Under the pieces are notes generated by a model that did no database searches, was not told the origin of the DNA, and was given only the letters and a program-made list of their open reading frames with translations. From Sphingomonas sp. Leaf407 (GTDB lineage Bacteria > Pseudomonadota > Alphaproteobacteria > Sphingomonadales > Sphingomonadaceae), in the NCBI RefSeq assembly GCF_001425385.1, contig NZ_LMQO01000001.1:968833-1032832 (forward strand): a DNA stretch of 64,000 nt. Direction: 5' to 3'. This document shows positions 52,341 to 60,557 of the stretch, in pieces. The position numbers and the translations under genes are program-made. How positions within the stretch are numbered: the stretch's first letter is position 1; every line of letters starts with the position of its first letter.

Positions 52341-53912
52341 TCAGTTGTCGGGTCTGGCGGCCGGGCTGTCAACGCCCGGTGTCACGCCATCGCCGCCACG
52401 ACGCCGGTCCGGCGCGTCGAGCCCGTCGGTCGGGGTATAGGGATTGGCGCTGCGCTGCAACTTCGGATCAAGCTCGCGTGTCACCGCCGGCGTCTGCGCG
52501 GGCGTGTTCACCGTGCCCGGCGCGACCGGTTTCGGCGCGGGGTCGTCGCTCCAGTCCCAGCTCTTGCCCCGTACCCGGTCGTAATTGGCCACCGGATCAT
52601 ACAGCGCGCCGCCGTCGAGCCCGAGGTCGCGCGCCTCCGCCCGGCCCATCGCCGCCAAAAGCGCGAAGCCCGCGACATAGGCGTCGCGCCGCGCCGTCAC
52701 CAACTGCACCTGCGAATTGAGCAGTTCCTGTTCGGCATCGAGAATGTCGAGGATGGTGCGCGTGCCGACGCTGTTCTCGGCGCGAACGCCCTCCAGCGAC
52801 AGCTTGTTCGCGGTGATCTGTACTTCCGACGACTGGATCACCCGCAACGCCGATTGCCATGCGGCATAGGCGGAGCGCGCGTCGGACACGACGGCGCGCT
52901 CGGTCTGCGTCACCTGTTCGATCGCGACGCCCTCCAGCGCCTGCGCCCGGCGGATCTGCGCGGCGGGGCGGCCGCCCTGATAGAAGGGCATCGTCACCCG
53001 CACGCCGGCCTGCGCCTGTCCACCGTCCTGTTGCAGCACGATGCCGTCGATCGACTGCGCCGATCCGAGGAAGCTGGTATAGCTGCCGGTCAGGAACGCG
53101 CCGACCTGCGGCAGCCGGTCCGCCCGCGCAACGCGGACATCGAACCCGGCGGCGTCGCTCGCCCGCTGCGCCGCGACCAGTGCCGGATTGTTGGCGACCG
53201 CGACCCGCACCGCGCCATTGGGATCGGCGGGGAGGTTGGGCAGGCCCGGCGGTGGATCGAGCCGGCCGGCCGGGGCACCCGTGACCTCGACATAATTCTC
53301 GCGGCTGGTGACGAGATTCGCCTCGGCCTGCTGCAACTGCGCCTGTGCCTGCGCCAGCCGCGCCTCGGACTGGGCGACGTCGGTGCGGGTCAGGTCGCCG
53401 ACCTGGAACCGATCGCCCGACGCGCGCAGGTTCACCTGCAACACGCTGACGTTCTGCTGGTTGAGCCGGACGATCGCCTCGTCGCGCAGCACGTCGTTAT
53501 AGGCGGCGACGACGAGGGTGAAGACATTGGCCTCGGTGCTGCGCAGGCTGGCGCGACCCGCCAGCACCCGCGCATCGGCGGCACGCACGCCGTTCTTCAC
53601 CGCGCCCCCGGCATAGAGCGGCAACGACGCGGTCGCCTGCGCCTGGCCGATGCGCGGTGCCTGGGTCACGCCGCGCGTCTGGGTGTTCAGCACCTGTTCG
53701 GTGACGGTGCCCTGCGTCGTGACCTGCGGCAGCCCCTGCGACCGGGCGATCGGCACGGTTTCGTCGGTGGCGCGCAGATTGGCGCGCGCGCCGGTCAACT
53801 GCGGGTTCGTCGCATAGGCGCGCACCAGCGCCTCGCGCAGCGTTTCGGCCCCCGCCGGCCCGGCGAGGAGCGCGACGAACGCGGCTCCCGCGGCAAACTT
53901 CCCCCCCCGCAT
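52341..53912 (-). CDS. TolC-family outer-membrane efflux/secretion protein
   Basis: A 523-residue TolC-type channel. Signal peptide to about residue 22 (AALLAGPAGA-like end), then two OEP repeats: ETLREALVRAYATNPQLTG with RSQGLPQVTT opens the first, and AADARVLAGRASLRSTEANV, VGDLTRTDVAQSEARLAQAQ and VGTRTILDILDAEQELLNSQ mark the helical barrel. The C-terminal about 90 residues are a Pro-rich tail (KPVAPGTVNTPAQTPAVTR). It forms the outer-membrane duct for type I secretion or RND efflux. The start at 53912 has GGGAAG upstream. It lies 8 bases after pcm, so they probably share a transcript. Confidence 0.9.
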   Translation of the reverse strand: MRGGKFAAGAAFVALLAGPAGAETLREALVRAYATNPQLTGARANLRATDETVPIARSQGLPQVTTQGTVTEQVLNTQTRGVTQAPRIGQAQATASLPLYAGGAVKNGVRAADARVLAGRASLRSTEANVFTLVVAAYNDVLRDEAIVRLNQQNVSVLQVNLRASGDRFQVGDLTRTDVAQSEARLAQAQAQLQQAEANLVTSRENYVEVTGAPAGRLDPPPGLPNLPADPNGAVRVAVANNPALVAAQRASDAAGFDVRVARADRLPQVGAFLTGSYTSFLGSAQSIDGIVLQQDGGQAQAGVRVTMPFYQGGRPAAQIRRAQALEGVAIEQVTQTERAVVSDARSAYAAWQSALRVIQSSEVQITANKLSLEGVRAENSVGTRTILDILDAEQELLNSQVQLVTARRDAYVAGFALLAAMGRAEARDLGLDGGALYDPVANYDRVRGKSWDWSDDPAPKPVAPGTVNTPAQTPAVTRELDPKLQRSANPYTPTDGLDAPDRRRGGDGVTPGVDSPAARPDN

Positions 53913-53920
53913 CGTCTTCC

Positions 53921-54586
53921 CTACCTTGCGAACTGGAACGTCTTGGGACGGGCGAAGCCCGGCAGCACGACGCAATCGAGATCGGCGAACTCGGTCAGGC
54001 CAAAGCCGCCGCCGGTCTTGCGACCGAGCGCCAACCGGGTGACGCCGCGATCGACGATTCCGGTGGTCAGCCGCCCGCCCGGTGCCAGTTGCGCGACGAT
54101 CGCGTCGGGCACCTGCTCGACCGCGCCGTCGATGAGGATGACGTCATAGGGCGCGGCGGCGGCCCAGCCCTGCGTCAACGGCCCCTCGACCACCTCGGCA
54201 CCGGCGACGGCGCCGCGCGCGGTCGCGACCATCGCCGCATCCTCCTCCAGCGCCACGACCGATCCGGCGATCCGCGCGGTGACGGCGGCCGAATAGCCGG
54301 TGGCGGCACCGATAATCAGCACCCGGTCGTCGGCCAGGACCTCGGCGGCGGTCAGCAGCCGGCCGAGGATCAGCGGCGCGTTGATCGCCCGGCCCCCGCC
54401 CAGCGGCAGCGCGGCATCGCGATAGGCGACGCCCGCCTGCGCGGCGGGGACGAACGCCTCGCGCGGCACGTCGCCCATCGCCTCCACGACGCGCGGATCG
54501 CTCACCGCGCTGGTGCGAAGCTGGCTGACGACCATCGCATGGCGCATGGCGTCGAAATCGGACGGGGAACGGGTCGTGTCGGTCAT
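53921..54586 (-). CDS. pcm: Protein-L-isoaspartate O-methyltransferase
   Basis: A 221-residue SAM-dependent methyltransferase that repairs isoaspartyl residues in aged proteins. It has DPRVVEAMGDVPREAFVP near the N-terminus, the SAM-binding loop RVLIIGAATGYSAAV (about 90-105) and DVILIDGAVEQVPDAI. The family often shows GxGSGY in motif I, here GAATGY, a known variant in alphaproteobacterial TolC-linked copies. It precedes a TolC-family gene by 8 bases, the same order seen in other sphingomonads and rhizobia. Confidence 0.87.
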   Translation of the reverse strand: MTDTTRSPSDFDAMRHAMVVSQLRTSAVSDPRVVEAMGDVPREAFVPAAQAGVAYRDAALPLGGGRAINAPLILGRLLTAAEVLADDRVLIIGAATGYSAAVTARIAGSVVALEEDAAMVATARGAVAGAEVVEGPLTQGWAAAAPYDVILIDGAVEQVPDAIVAQLAPGGRLTTGIVDRGVTRLALGRKTGGGFGLTEFADLDCVVLPGFARPKTFQFAR

Positions 54587-54758
54587 GGCGGAGTCCTGTC
54601 GCACAACTGTTTTAGGGGCGCAATACACATCGCGCGAATTCGCCGGCTGTCTATCGCGCCGGCGCACCGCCGCCAAGCGAGCAGAAACGTATATTTTGCC
54701 CGGGGACGGTTGACACCGCGCCGTTCCCCCCGCATTGGCCCGCCTCCCACGACATCGA

Positions 54759-54832
54759 GGCGCGATGGCGGAGTGGTGACGCAGAGGACTGCAAATCCTT
54801 GCACCCGGGTTCGATTCCCGGTCGCGCCTCCA
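54759..54832 (+). tRNA. tRNA-Cys (anticodon GCA)
   Basis: The cloverleaf begins GGCGCGATGGCGGAGTGG, has the anticodon stem-loop GGACTGCAAATCC with GCA, the T-loop GTTCGATTC, and acceptor arms GGCGCGA/TCGCGCC. The discriminator base is T and the 3' CCA is encoded (54830-54832). It lies 40 bases upstream of purU. Confidence 0.96.
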
Positions 54833-54872
54833 GTCGGTTTCCCGACATTTTTGATTTCTGAGGGTGCAGCCG

Positions 54873-55730
54873 ATGACCGCGCACGTCCTGACGCTGTCCT
54901 GCGCCGACCGGATCGGCATCGTCGCCGCCGTCAGCGGGCATCTGGCCGGGATCGACGGCTTCATCCTCGACAGCCAGCAATATGCCGATCTGGATGCCGG
55001 CCGCTTCTTCCTGCGCGTCGAGTTTCGCGGCGCAGGCCCCGCCTTCCCCGCCGCGGCCGATGCCTTGCGCGCCGGCTTCGCGCCCGTCGCCGGGCGGTTC
55101 GGGTGCGACTGGTCGATCACGCCGCGCGACGCGCGGATGCGGATCGTCATCGCGGTGTCGAAGGGCAGCCATTGCCTCAACGACCTGCTCCACCGCTGGA
55201 AGACCGGCGATCTGCCGGTCGAGATCGTCGGCGTCGTCTCCAACCACGAGACCCTGCGCGCGCTGACCGAATGGCATGGCGTGCCGTTCCATCACCTGCC
55301 GATCGTGGACGGCGACCGCGCCGCGCAGGAAGCGGCGATGCTTGCCGTCGTGCGCGACGGGCAAGCCGACCTGCTGGTCCTCGCCCGCTACATGCAGGTG
55401 CTGGGACCCGATCTGTCGGCGGCGCTCGCCGGGCGCTGCATCAACATCCATCACAGCTTCCTGCCGAGCTTCAAGGGTGCCCGCCCCTATGCCCGCGCGC
55501 ATGATCGCGGCGTCAAGCTGATCGGCGCGACCGCGCATTACGTCACCGGCGATCTCGACGAAGGCCCGATCATCGAACAGGCGGTCGAGCGCGTCGACCA
55601 CCGCGACACCGAAGCCGACCTGATCCGCATCGGCCGCGATGTCGAGGCGCAGGTGCTGGCCCGCGCCGTCCGCTGGGCCGCCGAACGCCGCGTGTTCCTG
55701 AACGGCCACCGGACGGTGGTGTTTCGGTAG
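54873..55730 (+). CDS. purU: Formyltetrahydrofolate deformylase
   Basis: A 285-residue enzyme that hydrolyses 10-formyl-THF to formate and THF, balancing one-carbon pools. An ACT-type regulatory domain comes first (about 1-85, LTLSCADRIGIVAAVSGHL). The formyltransferase-like domain follows, with VGVVSNHETLR, the catalytic-region NIHHSFLPSFKGARPY and HYVTGDLDEGPII. The catalytic Asn, His and Asp are therefore present. The ATG at 54873 has GAGGG about 9 bases upstream. It follows tRNA-Cys and is followed by a family B repeat. Confidence 0.93.
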   Translation: MTAHVLTLSCADRIGIVAAVSGHLAGIDGFILDSQQYADLDAGRFFLRVEFRGAGPAFPAAADALRAGFAPVAGRFGCDWSITPRDARMRIVIAVSKGSHCLNDLLHRWKTGDLPVEIVGVVSNHETLRALTEWHGVPFHHLPIVDGDRAAQEAAMLAVVRDGQADLLVLARYMQVLGPDLSAALAGRCINIHHSFLPSFKGARPYARAHDRGVKLIGATAHYVTGDLDEGPIIEQAVERVDHRDTEADLIRIGRDVEAQVLARAVRWAAERRVFLNGHRTVVFR

Positions 55731-55738
55731 CGCAAAAT

Positions 55739-55846
55739 CTCCCCTCCCTGACAAGGGAGGGGCTGGGGGTGGGTTGGCCTGCGGGGAACGGTGACGCCTG
55801 CCACGGGCCGACCCACCCCCGCCCCCTCCCTTGTCAGGGAGGGGAG
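55739..55846. repeat. Palindromic repeat, family B copy 2
   Basis: CTCCCCTCCCTGACAAGGG plus GGGGGTGGGTTGGCC on the left is answered by GGCCGACCCACCCCCGCC and a TTGTCAGGGAGGGGAG end. It matches the element at 23946-24055 and sits 8 bases after the purU stop. Confidence 0.8.
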
Positions 55847-55946
55847 TATGCCCCGCCGCCGCCGTGACGAAAAGTTCATGCGGCGCTCACCGCCCCGCCG
55901 CCCGCCGCCCCCTAAGCGCCGATCCGATGCAACAGGGACACCGGCG

Positions 55947-58900
55947 TTGAGCAAACCCATCTTCTTCGATCCGACCGGGCGGCGTGGCGTCCGGGCACGG
56001 CGCGGCGTCGCGCTGCTGATCCTCGCCGTGGTGCTGGCGGCGATCGCGTTCGCCACCACGCTCGTCGTGACGCCGCGCTCGCTCGGGCTGCCGCTGCCGT
56101 TCGCCAGGCGGCATGGCGAGGCGTTCGCGCCGCGCGATGACCGGCTTGCGCGCCCCGACCGCTGGTTGCCGCGCCGCGCCGTGCCCTCGCCCGACACGCC
56201 GCAGACGATCGGCTTCTACGCGCCCGACACCGACGGCGGCATCGCGTCGCTGCGCGCCCATGCCCGCCAGCTCGACTGGGTCGTGCCCGCGCTGGTCACG
56301 GTCGACGGCACCCAGCCCCACCCGATCGACGACCGCCAGCTCGACCAGTTCCTCGCCACCACCCCCCATGCACCGAAGCTGGTGCCGATGGTCCAGAACA
56401 TCGTCAGCGACGGCTGGGACGGCACCGGTGCCGCCACGATGCTCGCCGACCGGGCAAAGCAACAGACGCTCATCGCCGCGCTCGCCACCTATGTCCGGCA
56501 GCAGCACGCCGGCGGCCTCGTGATGGATTACGAGAGCATGCCCGCCGCCGCCGTCGCGCGCTATCCCGCGTTCCTCGCCCGGCTGCATGCGGCGTTGCCC
56601 AAGGGCGCCGAACTCGCCGTCACCGCGCCCGCGGGCGACGCCGACTGGAACCTCGCCGCGCTGGCCAAGGTCAGCGACCGGGTGATGCTAATGGCCTATG
56701 ACGAGCATTGGGAAAGCGGCAGCGCCGGGCCGATCGCCTCGCAGCCATGGTTTCTGGCTCAGGTCGAAGCGGCCATCGCCAAGGTCGGCCGCGACAAGCT
56801 GACCGTGGCGCTCGGCAGCTATGCCTATGACTGGCACGGGCGAGCGGCCGACGCACTGTCGATCGAGGAAGCATGGCTCGCCGCGCACGATGCCGGCGCG
56901 GCCGTCGGCTTCGACCGCACCAGCGGCAACGCCGGCTTCGCCTATGACGACGAGGATGGCGCGCATCACCAGATTTGGATGCTCGACGCGGTGACGAGCT
57001 GGAACGAACTCGCGGCGCTGCGCCGCCTCGGCATCGACGATGTCGCGCTCTGGCGGCTGGGCAGCGAGGATGCCGGCTTCTGGAACGATCTCGCCGCCTT
57101 CCGCACCCCGGCCAAAGTCCCCCGGCTCGAAACCCCGCGCACCGCGCTCAACGTCGATGTCGAGGGCAGCGGCGAAATCCTGAAGATCACCGCCCGCCCG
57201 ACCGAAGGGCAACGCGCGCTGACCTTCACCCCGCAGGGCGTCATCGCCGACGAACAGTATCGCCGCCTGCCGGCCCCCTATGTCGTGCAGCGCGCCGGTG
57301 CCGCCGACCCGAAGGCGATCGCGCTGACCTTCGACGACGGCCCCGATCCCACCTGGACCCCGCCGATCCTCGACGTTCTGGAAAAAGCCAAGATTCCCGG
57401 CAGTTTCTTCGTGGTTGGTGAGAATGCGCTCGAACATCCCGGCCTTCTGCAACGGATGGTCCGCGACGGCGACGAGATCGGCAACCACAGCTACACCCAC
57501 CCCAATCTCGCCACCACCGGCGAGCGCACGACGAAGCTGGAGCTGAACGCCACCCAGCGGCTGATCGAGGCCTATACCGGCCGCTCGACCACGCTGTTCC
57601 GCGCGCCCTATTTCGGCGACGCCGAACCGACGACCATGGACGAGATCGCGCCCGCGCTGCTGGCGCAGGATCTGGGCTATACCGTGGTCGGGCTGCATAT
57701 CGATCCCAACGACTGGCAGCGGCCCGGCACCGACGCGATCGTCACCCAGGTGGTGAACCAGATCGCCGCCGCCACGGCGGAAAATTCGGGCAACGTCGTG
57801 CTGCTCCATGACGGCGGCGGCGACCGCGCGCAGACGGTGGCGGCGCTCCCGCAGATCATCGCCACGCTGAAGGCACGCGGCTATCACTTCGTCACCGCCT
57901 CGCAACTGGTTGGCGTGCCGCAAGCGGTGGCGATGCCCAAGGTACAGGGCCGCGACCTGCTGGCGGTGCGCACCGATGTCGCGATCTTCATCGTGCTGGC
58001 GATCCTCTCGATCGTGCTGGCATGGCTGTTCTATCTCGCCATCGCGCTCGGCATCGCCCGCGCGGTGCTGCTCGCCGGCCTCGCCTGGTTCCAGGCGCGG
58101 CGCGAACGGCCAGTGCCGCCGGTGTATCGACCCACCGTCTCGGTCATCATCCCCGCCTATAACGAGGAACGGGTGATCGCCGATTCGGTCGCTCGCGTGC
58201 TGGCCAGCGACTATCCGGGGCTACAGGTCATCGTCGTCGACGACGGGTCGAAGGACGCGACCAGCGCGGTGGTGCGCGACCGTTTCGCCGGCGATCCCCG
58301 CGTCACGCTGCTGACGCTGGTCAACGGCGGCAAGGCGGCGGCGCTCAACCGCGCGTTGCAGGATGCGACCGGAGAGGTCATCATCGCGCTCGACGCCGAT
58401 ACCCAGTTCGAGGCCGAGACGATCGCCCGCCTCGCCCGCTGGTTCGCCGATCCCAGGCTCGGCGCGGTCGCCGGCGATGCGCGCGTCGGCAACCGGGTGA
58501 ACCTCGTCACCCGCTGGCAGGCGGTCGAATATATCACCGCGCAGAACCTCGAACGTCGCGCGCTGGCCGGCTTCGACGCGATGACGGTGGTGCCGGGCGC
58601 GGTCGGCGCATGGCGGCGTGCGGCGCTCGATGCGGTCGGCGGCTATCCGGAGGATACGCTGGCGGAGGATCAGGACCTGACCATCGCGATCCAGCGTGCC
58701 GGCTGGCGCGTCACCTATGATCCGCGTGCCGTCGCGTGGACCGAAGCGCCCGAAAGCTTCAGGGCGCTCGCCAAGCAGCGCTATCGCTGGGCGTTCGGCA
58801 CGCTGCAATGCCTGTGGAAGCACCGCGCTATCCTGCGTACCGGCAAGCCCGCCGGCCTCGCCCGCATCGGTCTGCCACAGGCATGGCTGTTCCAGATCGC

Positions 58901-59243
58901 GTTTGCCGCCATCTCGCCGCTGATCGACCTCGCGCTGCTGCTCTCGATCACCGGCACCATCGTCCGCGTCGTCCAGCATGGCTGGGCGCAGACCAGCGGC
59001 GATGTCGGCACGATGGGGCTGTACTGGCTGGCATTCACCGCGATCGACGTGGCGTGCGGCTGGATCGCCTACCGCCTCGACGGCAACCGCGCGCGCTACC
59101 CCGCACACCTGCTCGTCGCGCAGCGCCTGGTGTACCGCCAGATCATGTACTGGGTCGTGCTGCGCGCCATCGCCTCGGCGATCGGCGGGTTCGTCGTCGG
59201 CTGGGGCAAGCTGGAGCGCAGCGGCCGGGTGGCAACGGCGTGA
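55947..59243 (+). CDS. GH18-like / CE4 deacetylase / GT2 polysaccharide enzyme
   Basis: A 1,098-residue membrane protein with three catalytic-type parts. After an N-terminal anchor (residues 20-42) comes a GH18-like barrel (about 85-390) with LVMDYESMP (Asp194, Glu196). The second is a polysaccharide deacetylase with LTFDDGPDP (461-466) and the metal His pair in HSYTHPN (513-517). After further membrane helices (about 676-712) comes a family 2 glycosyltransferase: VSVIIPAYNEE, LDADT (815-817), AEDQD and QRYRW (943-947), then C-terminal spans. It probably makes and modifies an amino-sugar polymer at the inner membrane. I chose the TTG at 55947 because homologues start with SKPIFFDPTGRR; ATGs at 55848 or 55878 are alternatives. 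Confidence 0.85.
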   Translation: MSKPIFFDPTGRRGVRARRGVALLILAVVLAAIAFATTLVVTPRSLGLPLPFARRHGEAFAPRDDRLARPDRWLPRRAVPSPDTPQTIGFYAPDTDGGIASLRAHARQLDWVVPALVTVDGTQPHPIDDRQLDQFLATTPHAPKLVPMVQNIVSDGWDGTGAATMLADRAKQQTLIAALATYVRQQHAGGLVMDYESMPAAAVARYPAFLARLHAALPKGAELAVTAPAGDADWNLAALAKVSDRVMLMAYDEHWESGSAGPIASQPWFLAQVEAAIAKVGRDKLTVALGSYAYDWHGRAADALSIEEAWLAAHDAGAAVGFDRTSGNAGFAYDDEDGAHHQIWMLDAVTSWNELAALRRLGIDDVALWRLGSEDAGFWNDLAAFRTPAKVPRLETPRTALNVDVEGSGEILKITARPTEGQRALTFTPQGVIADEQYRRLPAPYVVQRAGAADPKAIALTFDDGPDPTWTPPILDVLEKAKIPGSFFVVGENALEHPGLLQRMVRDGDEIGNHSYTHPNLATTGERTTKLELNATQRLIEAYTGRSTTLFRAPYFGDAEPTTMDEIAPALLAQDLGYTVVGLHIDPNDWQRPGTDAIVTQVVNQIAAATAENSGNVVLLHDGGGDRAQTVAALPQIIATLKARGYHFVTASQLVGVPQAVAMPKVQGRDLLAVRTDVAIFIVLAILSIVLAWLFYLAIALGIARAVLLAGLAWFQARRERPVPPVYRPTVSVIIPAYNEERVIADSVARVLASDYPGLQVIVVDDGSKDATSAVVRDRFAGDPRVTLLTLVNGGKAAALNRALQDATGEVIIALDADTQFEAETIARLARWFADPRLGAVAGDARVGNRVNLVTRWQAVEYITAQNLERRALAGFDAMTVVPGAVGAWRRAALDAVGGYPEDTLAEDQDLTIAIQRAGWRVTYDPRAVAWTEAPESFRALAKQRYRWAFGTLQCLWKHRAILRTGKPAGLARIGLPQAWLFQIAFAAISPLIDLALLLSITGTIVRVVQHGWAQTSGDVGTMGLYWLAFTAIDVACGWIAYRLDGNRARYPAHLLVAQRLVYRQIMYWVVLRAIASAIGGFVVGWGKLERSGRVATA

Positions 59244-59278
59244 GGGCGGGTGTGAAAACGCGCGGTTGCGGGTTTGGC

Positions 59279-59458
59279 GGATCGACGTTCAGTCGGAACC
59301 AAGGACTTCCGTCATTCCCGCGCAGGCGGGAATCCATAGCCGCCAACGTTTCGGCTGGAGTTGCGACAATGGCGCATATGGACTCCCGCCTTCGCGGGAG
59401 TGACGACAGGGGAGGAGCGGTCGTCCCGTGCCAGCGAACTGAATGTCGATCAGCCCCA
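59279..59458. repeat. Element D ends around a family A core (copy 3)
   Basis: GGATCGACGTTCAG (59279-59292) on the left and CTGAATGTCGATCAGCCCC (59439-59457) on the right enclose a family A core: GTCATTCCCGCGCAGGCGGG near 59313 and GACTCCCGCCTTCGCGGGAG near 59381. The same ends bound different cores elsewhere. Confidence 0.75.
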
Positions 59459-59492
59459 AATCTCACACGTTGGCGCGTTTCCAGACAGAATT

Positions 59493-59798
59493 TCAAAACG
59501 GCAGTTTCAGCCGCACCATCATCCGGTTGCTGACCACGCCGGGCGCCACCGTCGCCTGTTCCACCTCGGCGGCGGCACGCAGGTCGCCGACCACCCCCGT
59601 CTCCGCCTTCACCGTGTCGTCAAAGCGGGTGCGATCGACGGGGCGCAACCGGTAGCGTTCCTGCCGCACGTCGCCGCACACGAGGATCTCGTCCTCCGAT
59701 GCAGCCCCCCGGCAGCGCGCCGGCGGCAACAACGGCGTCAGCTCGATCCGCGCGGGCGGCACCGCCACCGCCTGAACCAGCGACCATGCCCAGAACAT
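59493..59798 (-). CDS. Small hypothetical protein
   Basis: A 101-residue protein. The start at 59798 has GGGGAGG upstream. The N-terminus is hydrophobic (MFWAWSLVQAVAVPPARI), possibly a signal sequence. Two cysteines, in ARCRGAASEDEILVCG, could form a disulfide. The ending VSNRMMVRLKLPF looks like a final beta strand. I recognise it as a conserved-looking sphingomonad hypothetical but cannot assign a function. It is convergent with the polysaccharide enzyme gene across element D copy 3. Confidence 0.6.
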   Translation of the reverse strand: MFWAWSLVQAVAVPPARIELTPLLPPARCRGAASEDEILVCGDVRQERYRLRPVDRTRFDDTVKAETGVVGDLRAAAEVEQATVAPGVVSNRMMVRLKLPF

Positions 59799-59864
59799 CC
59801 GCCCCGCCTCCCCGTCGCCCAAGACGATGCCGGCGGATTGCGGCGCAACGACGGCAGGGCCGCT

Positions 59865-60212
59865 TCAGCGCAAAGGCTCGGCCCCCAACCGGTCGAGCCA
59901 CGCCTGCGCCTGCTTCGGCTCGCCCACCGCCTGCGGGCCGACCGGTCCGCGCGACCGCAGGAACTGTTGTTGCAGCTCGAACGCCGGCAGGCCCAGTTGC
60001 TCGCGCGCCGCGTCGATCGCGTCGCCGATCTCGGCCAGATGGTCGATGACGGGGGCGGTCGCCGCCCGCACCCGGCGATCCGCCTGATGATCGAACAGCC
60101 CCGCTTTCCCGGCGGCCGTCACCCGCAGCGCCGCGATCAACGCCGCTGCATAGTCGGCTTCGAGTTCGATGCGGCGATCGTCGAGCCGGGCGAGACGTTG
60201 TGCTTTGGCCAT
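59865..60212 (-). CDS. Small hypothetical helical protein
   Basis: A 115-residue cytosolic-looking protein, mostly helical and charged (MAKAQRLARLDDRRIELEAD, AIDAAREQLGLPAFELQQQF). There is no signal peptide, membrane span or known domain that I can see. It starts 41 bases after the YdeI-like gene on the same strand, so it may be the last gene of that transcript. Codon use is normal for the region. Confidence 0.5.
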   Translation of the reverse strand: MAKAQRLARLDDRRIELEADYAAALIAALRVTAAGKAGLFDHQADRRVRAATAPVIDHLAEIGDAIDAAREQLGLPAFELQQQFLRSRGPVGPQAVGEPKQAQAWLDRLGAEPLR

Positions 60213-60253
60213 GGCCGGGTCGTACCGCGCGGCAGCGGGGCCGGCAACCGCCG

Positions 60254-60556
60254 CTACCGTTTCCCGTCGATCAGCACCGCTTGCTGCCACTTGCCCGGTG
60301 CCTTGTCGGTGCGGTGGATACAGCCCGGCCAGCAACACGGCCGCTGCTTGCCCTCCAGCAACGACTCGACCGTCCGTCCGATCCGCCGCTGACGGGTCGC
60401 GGTCTGCTTGGCATCCTCGATCCAGCACAGAAACTCGTTGCGCCCGATCGGTGTCAGCGCCTGCCACCGTGCGAGCACCGCCGGGTCGCCCTCGATCGCG
60501 GTCCGCACGTCCGCTGCCGCGTCATGTACCATTCCCTGCGCGAAGCCTTCGCTCAT
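60254..60556 (-). CDS. YdeI/OmpD-associated family protein
   Basis: A 100-residue protein. The central block ALTPIGRNEFLCWIEDAKQT followed by RQRRIGRTVESLLEGKQRP matches the bacteriocin-resistance YdeI/OmdA family C-terminal helix pair. A CCWPGC motif near residue 75 could bind a metal or heme, but this is speculative. It starts one base after the histidine-kinase stop (TAG-C-ATG), so it is part of the two-component operon. Family members have been linked to peptide resistance in enterobacteria; the role here is not known. Confidence 0.75.
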   Translation of the reverse strand: MSEGFAQGMVHDAAADVRTAIEGDPAVLARWQALTPIGRNEFLCWIEDAKQTATRQRRIGRTVESLLEGKQRPCCWPGCIHRTDKAPGKWQQAVLIDGKR

Positions 60557-60557
60557 G

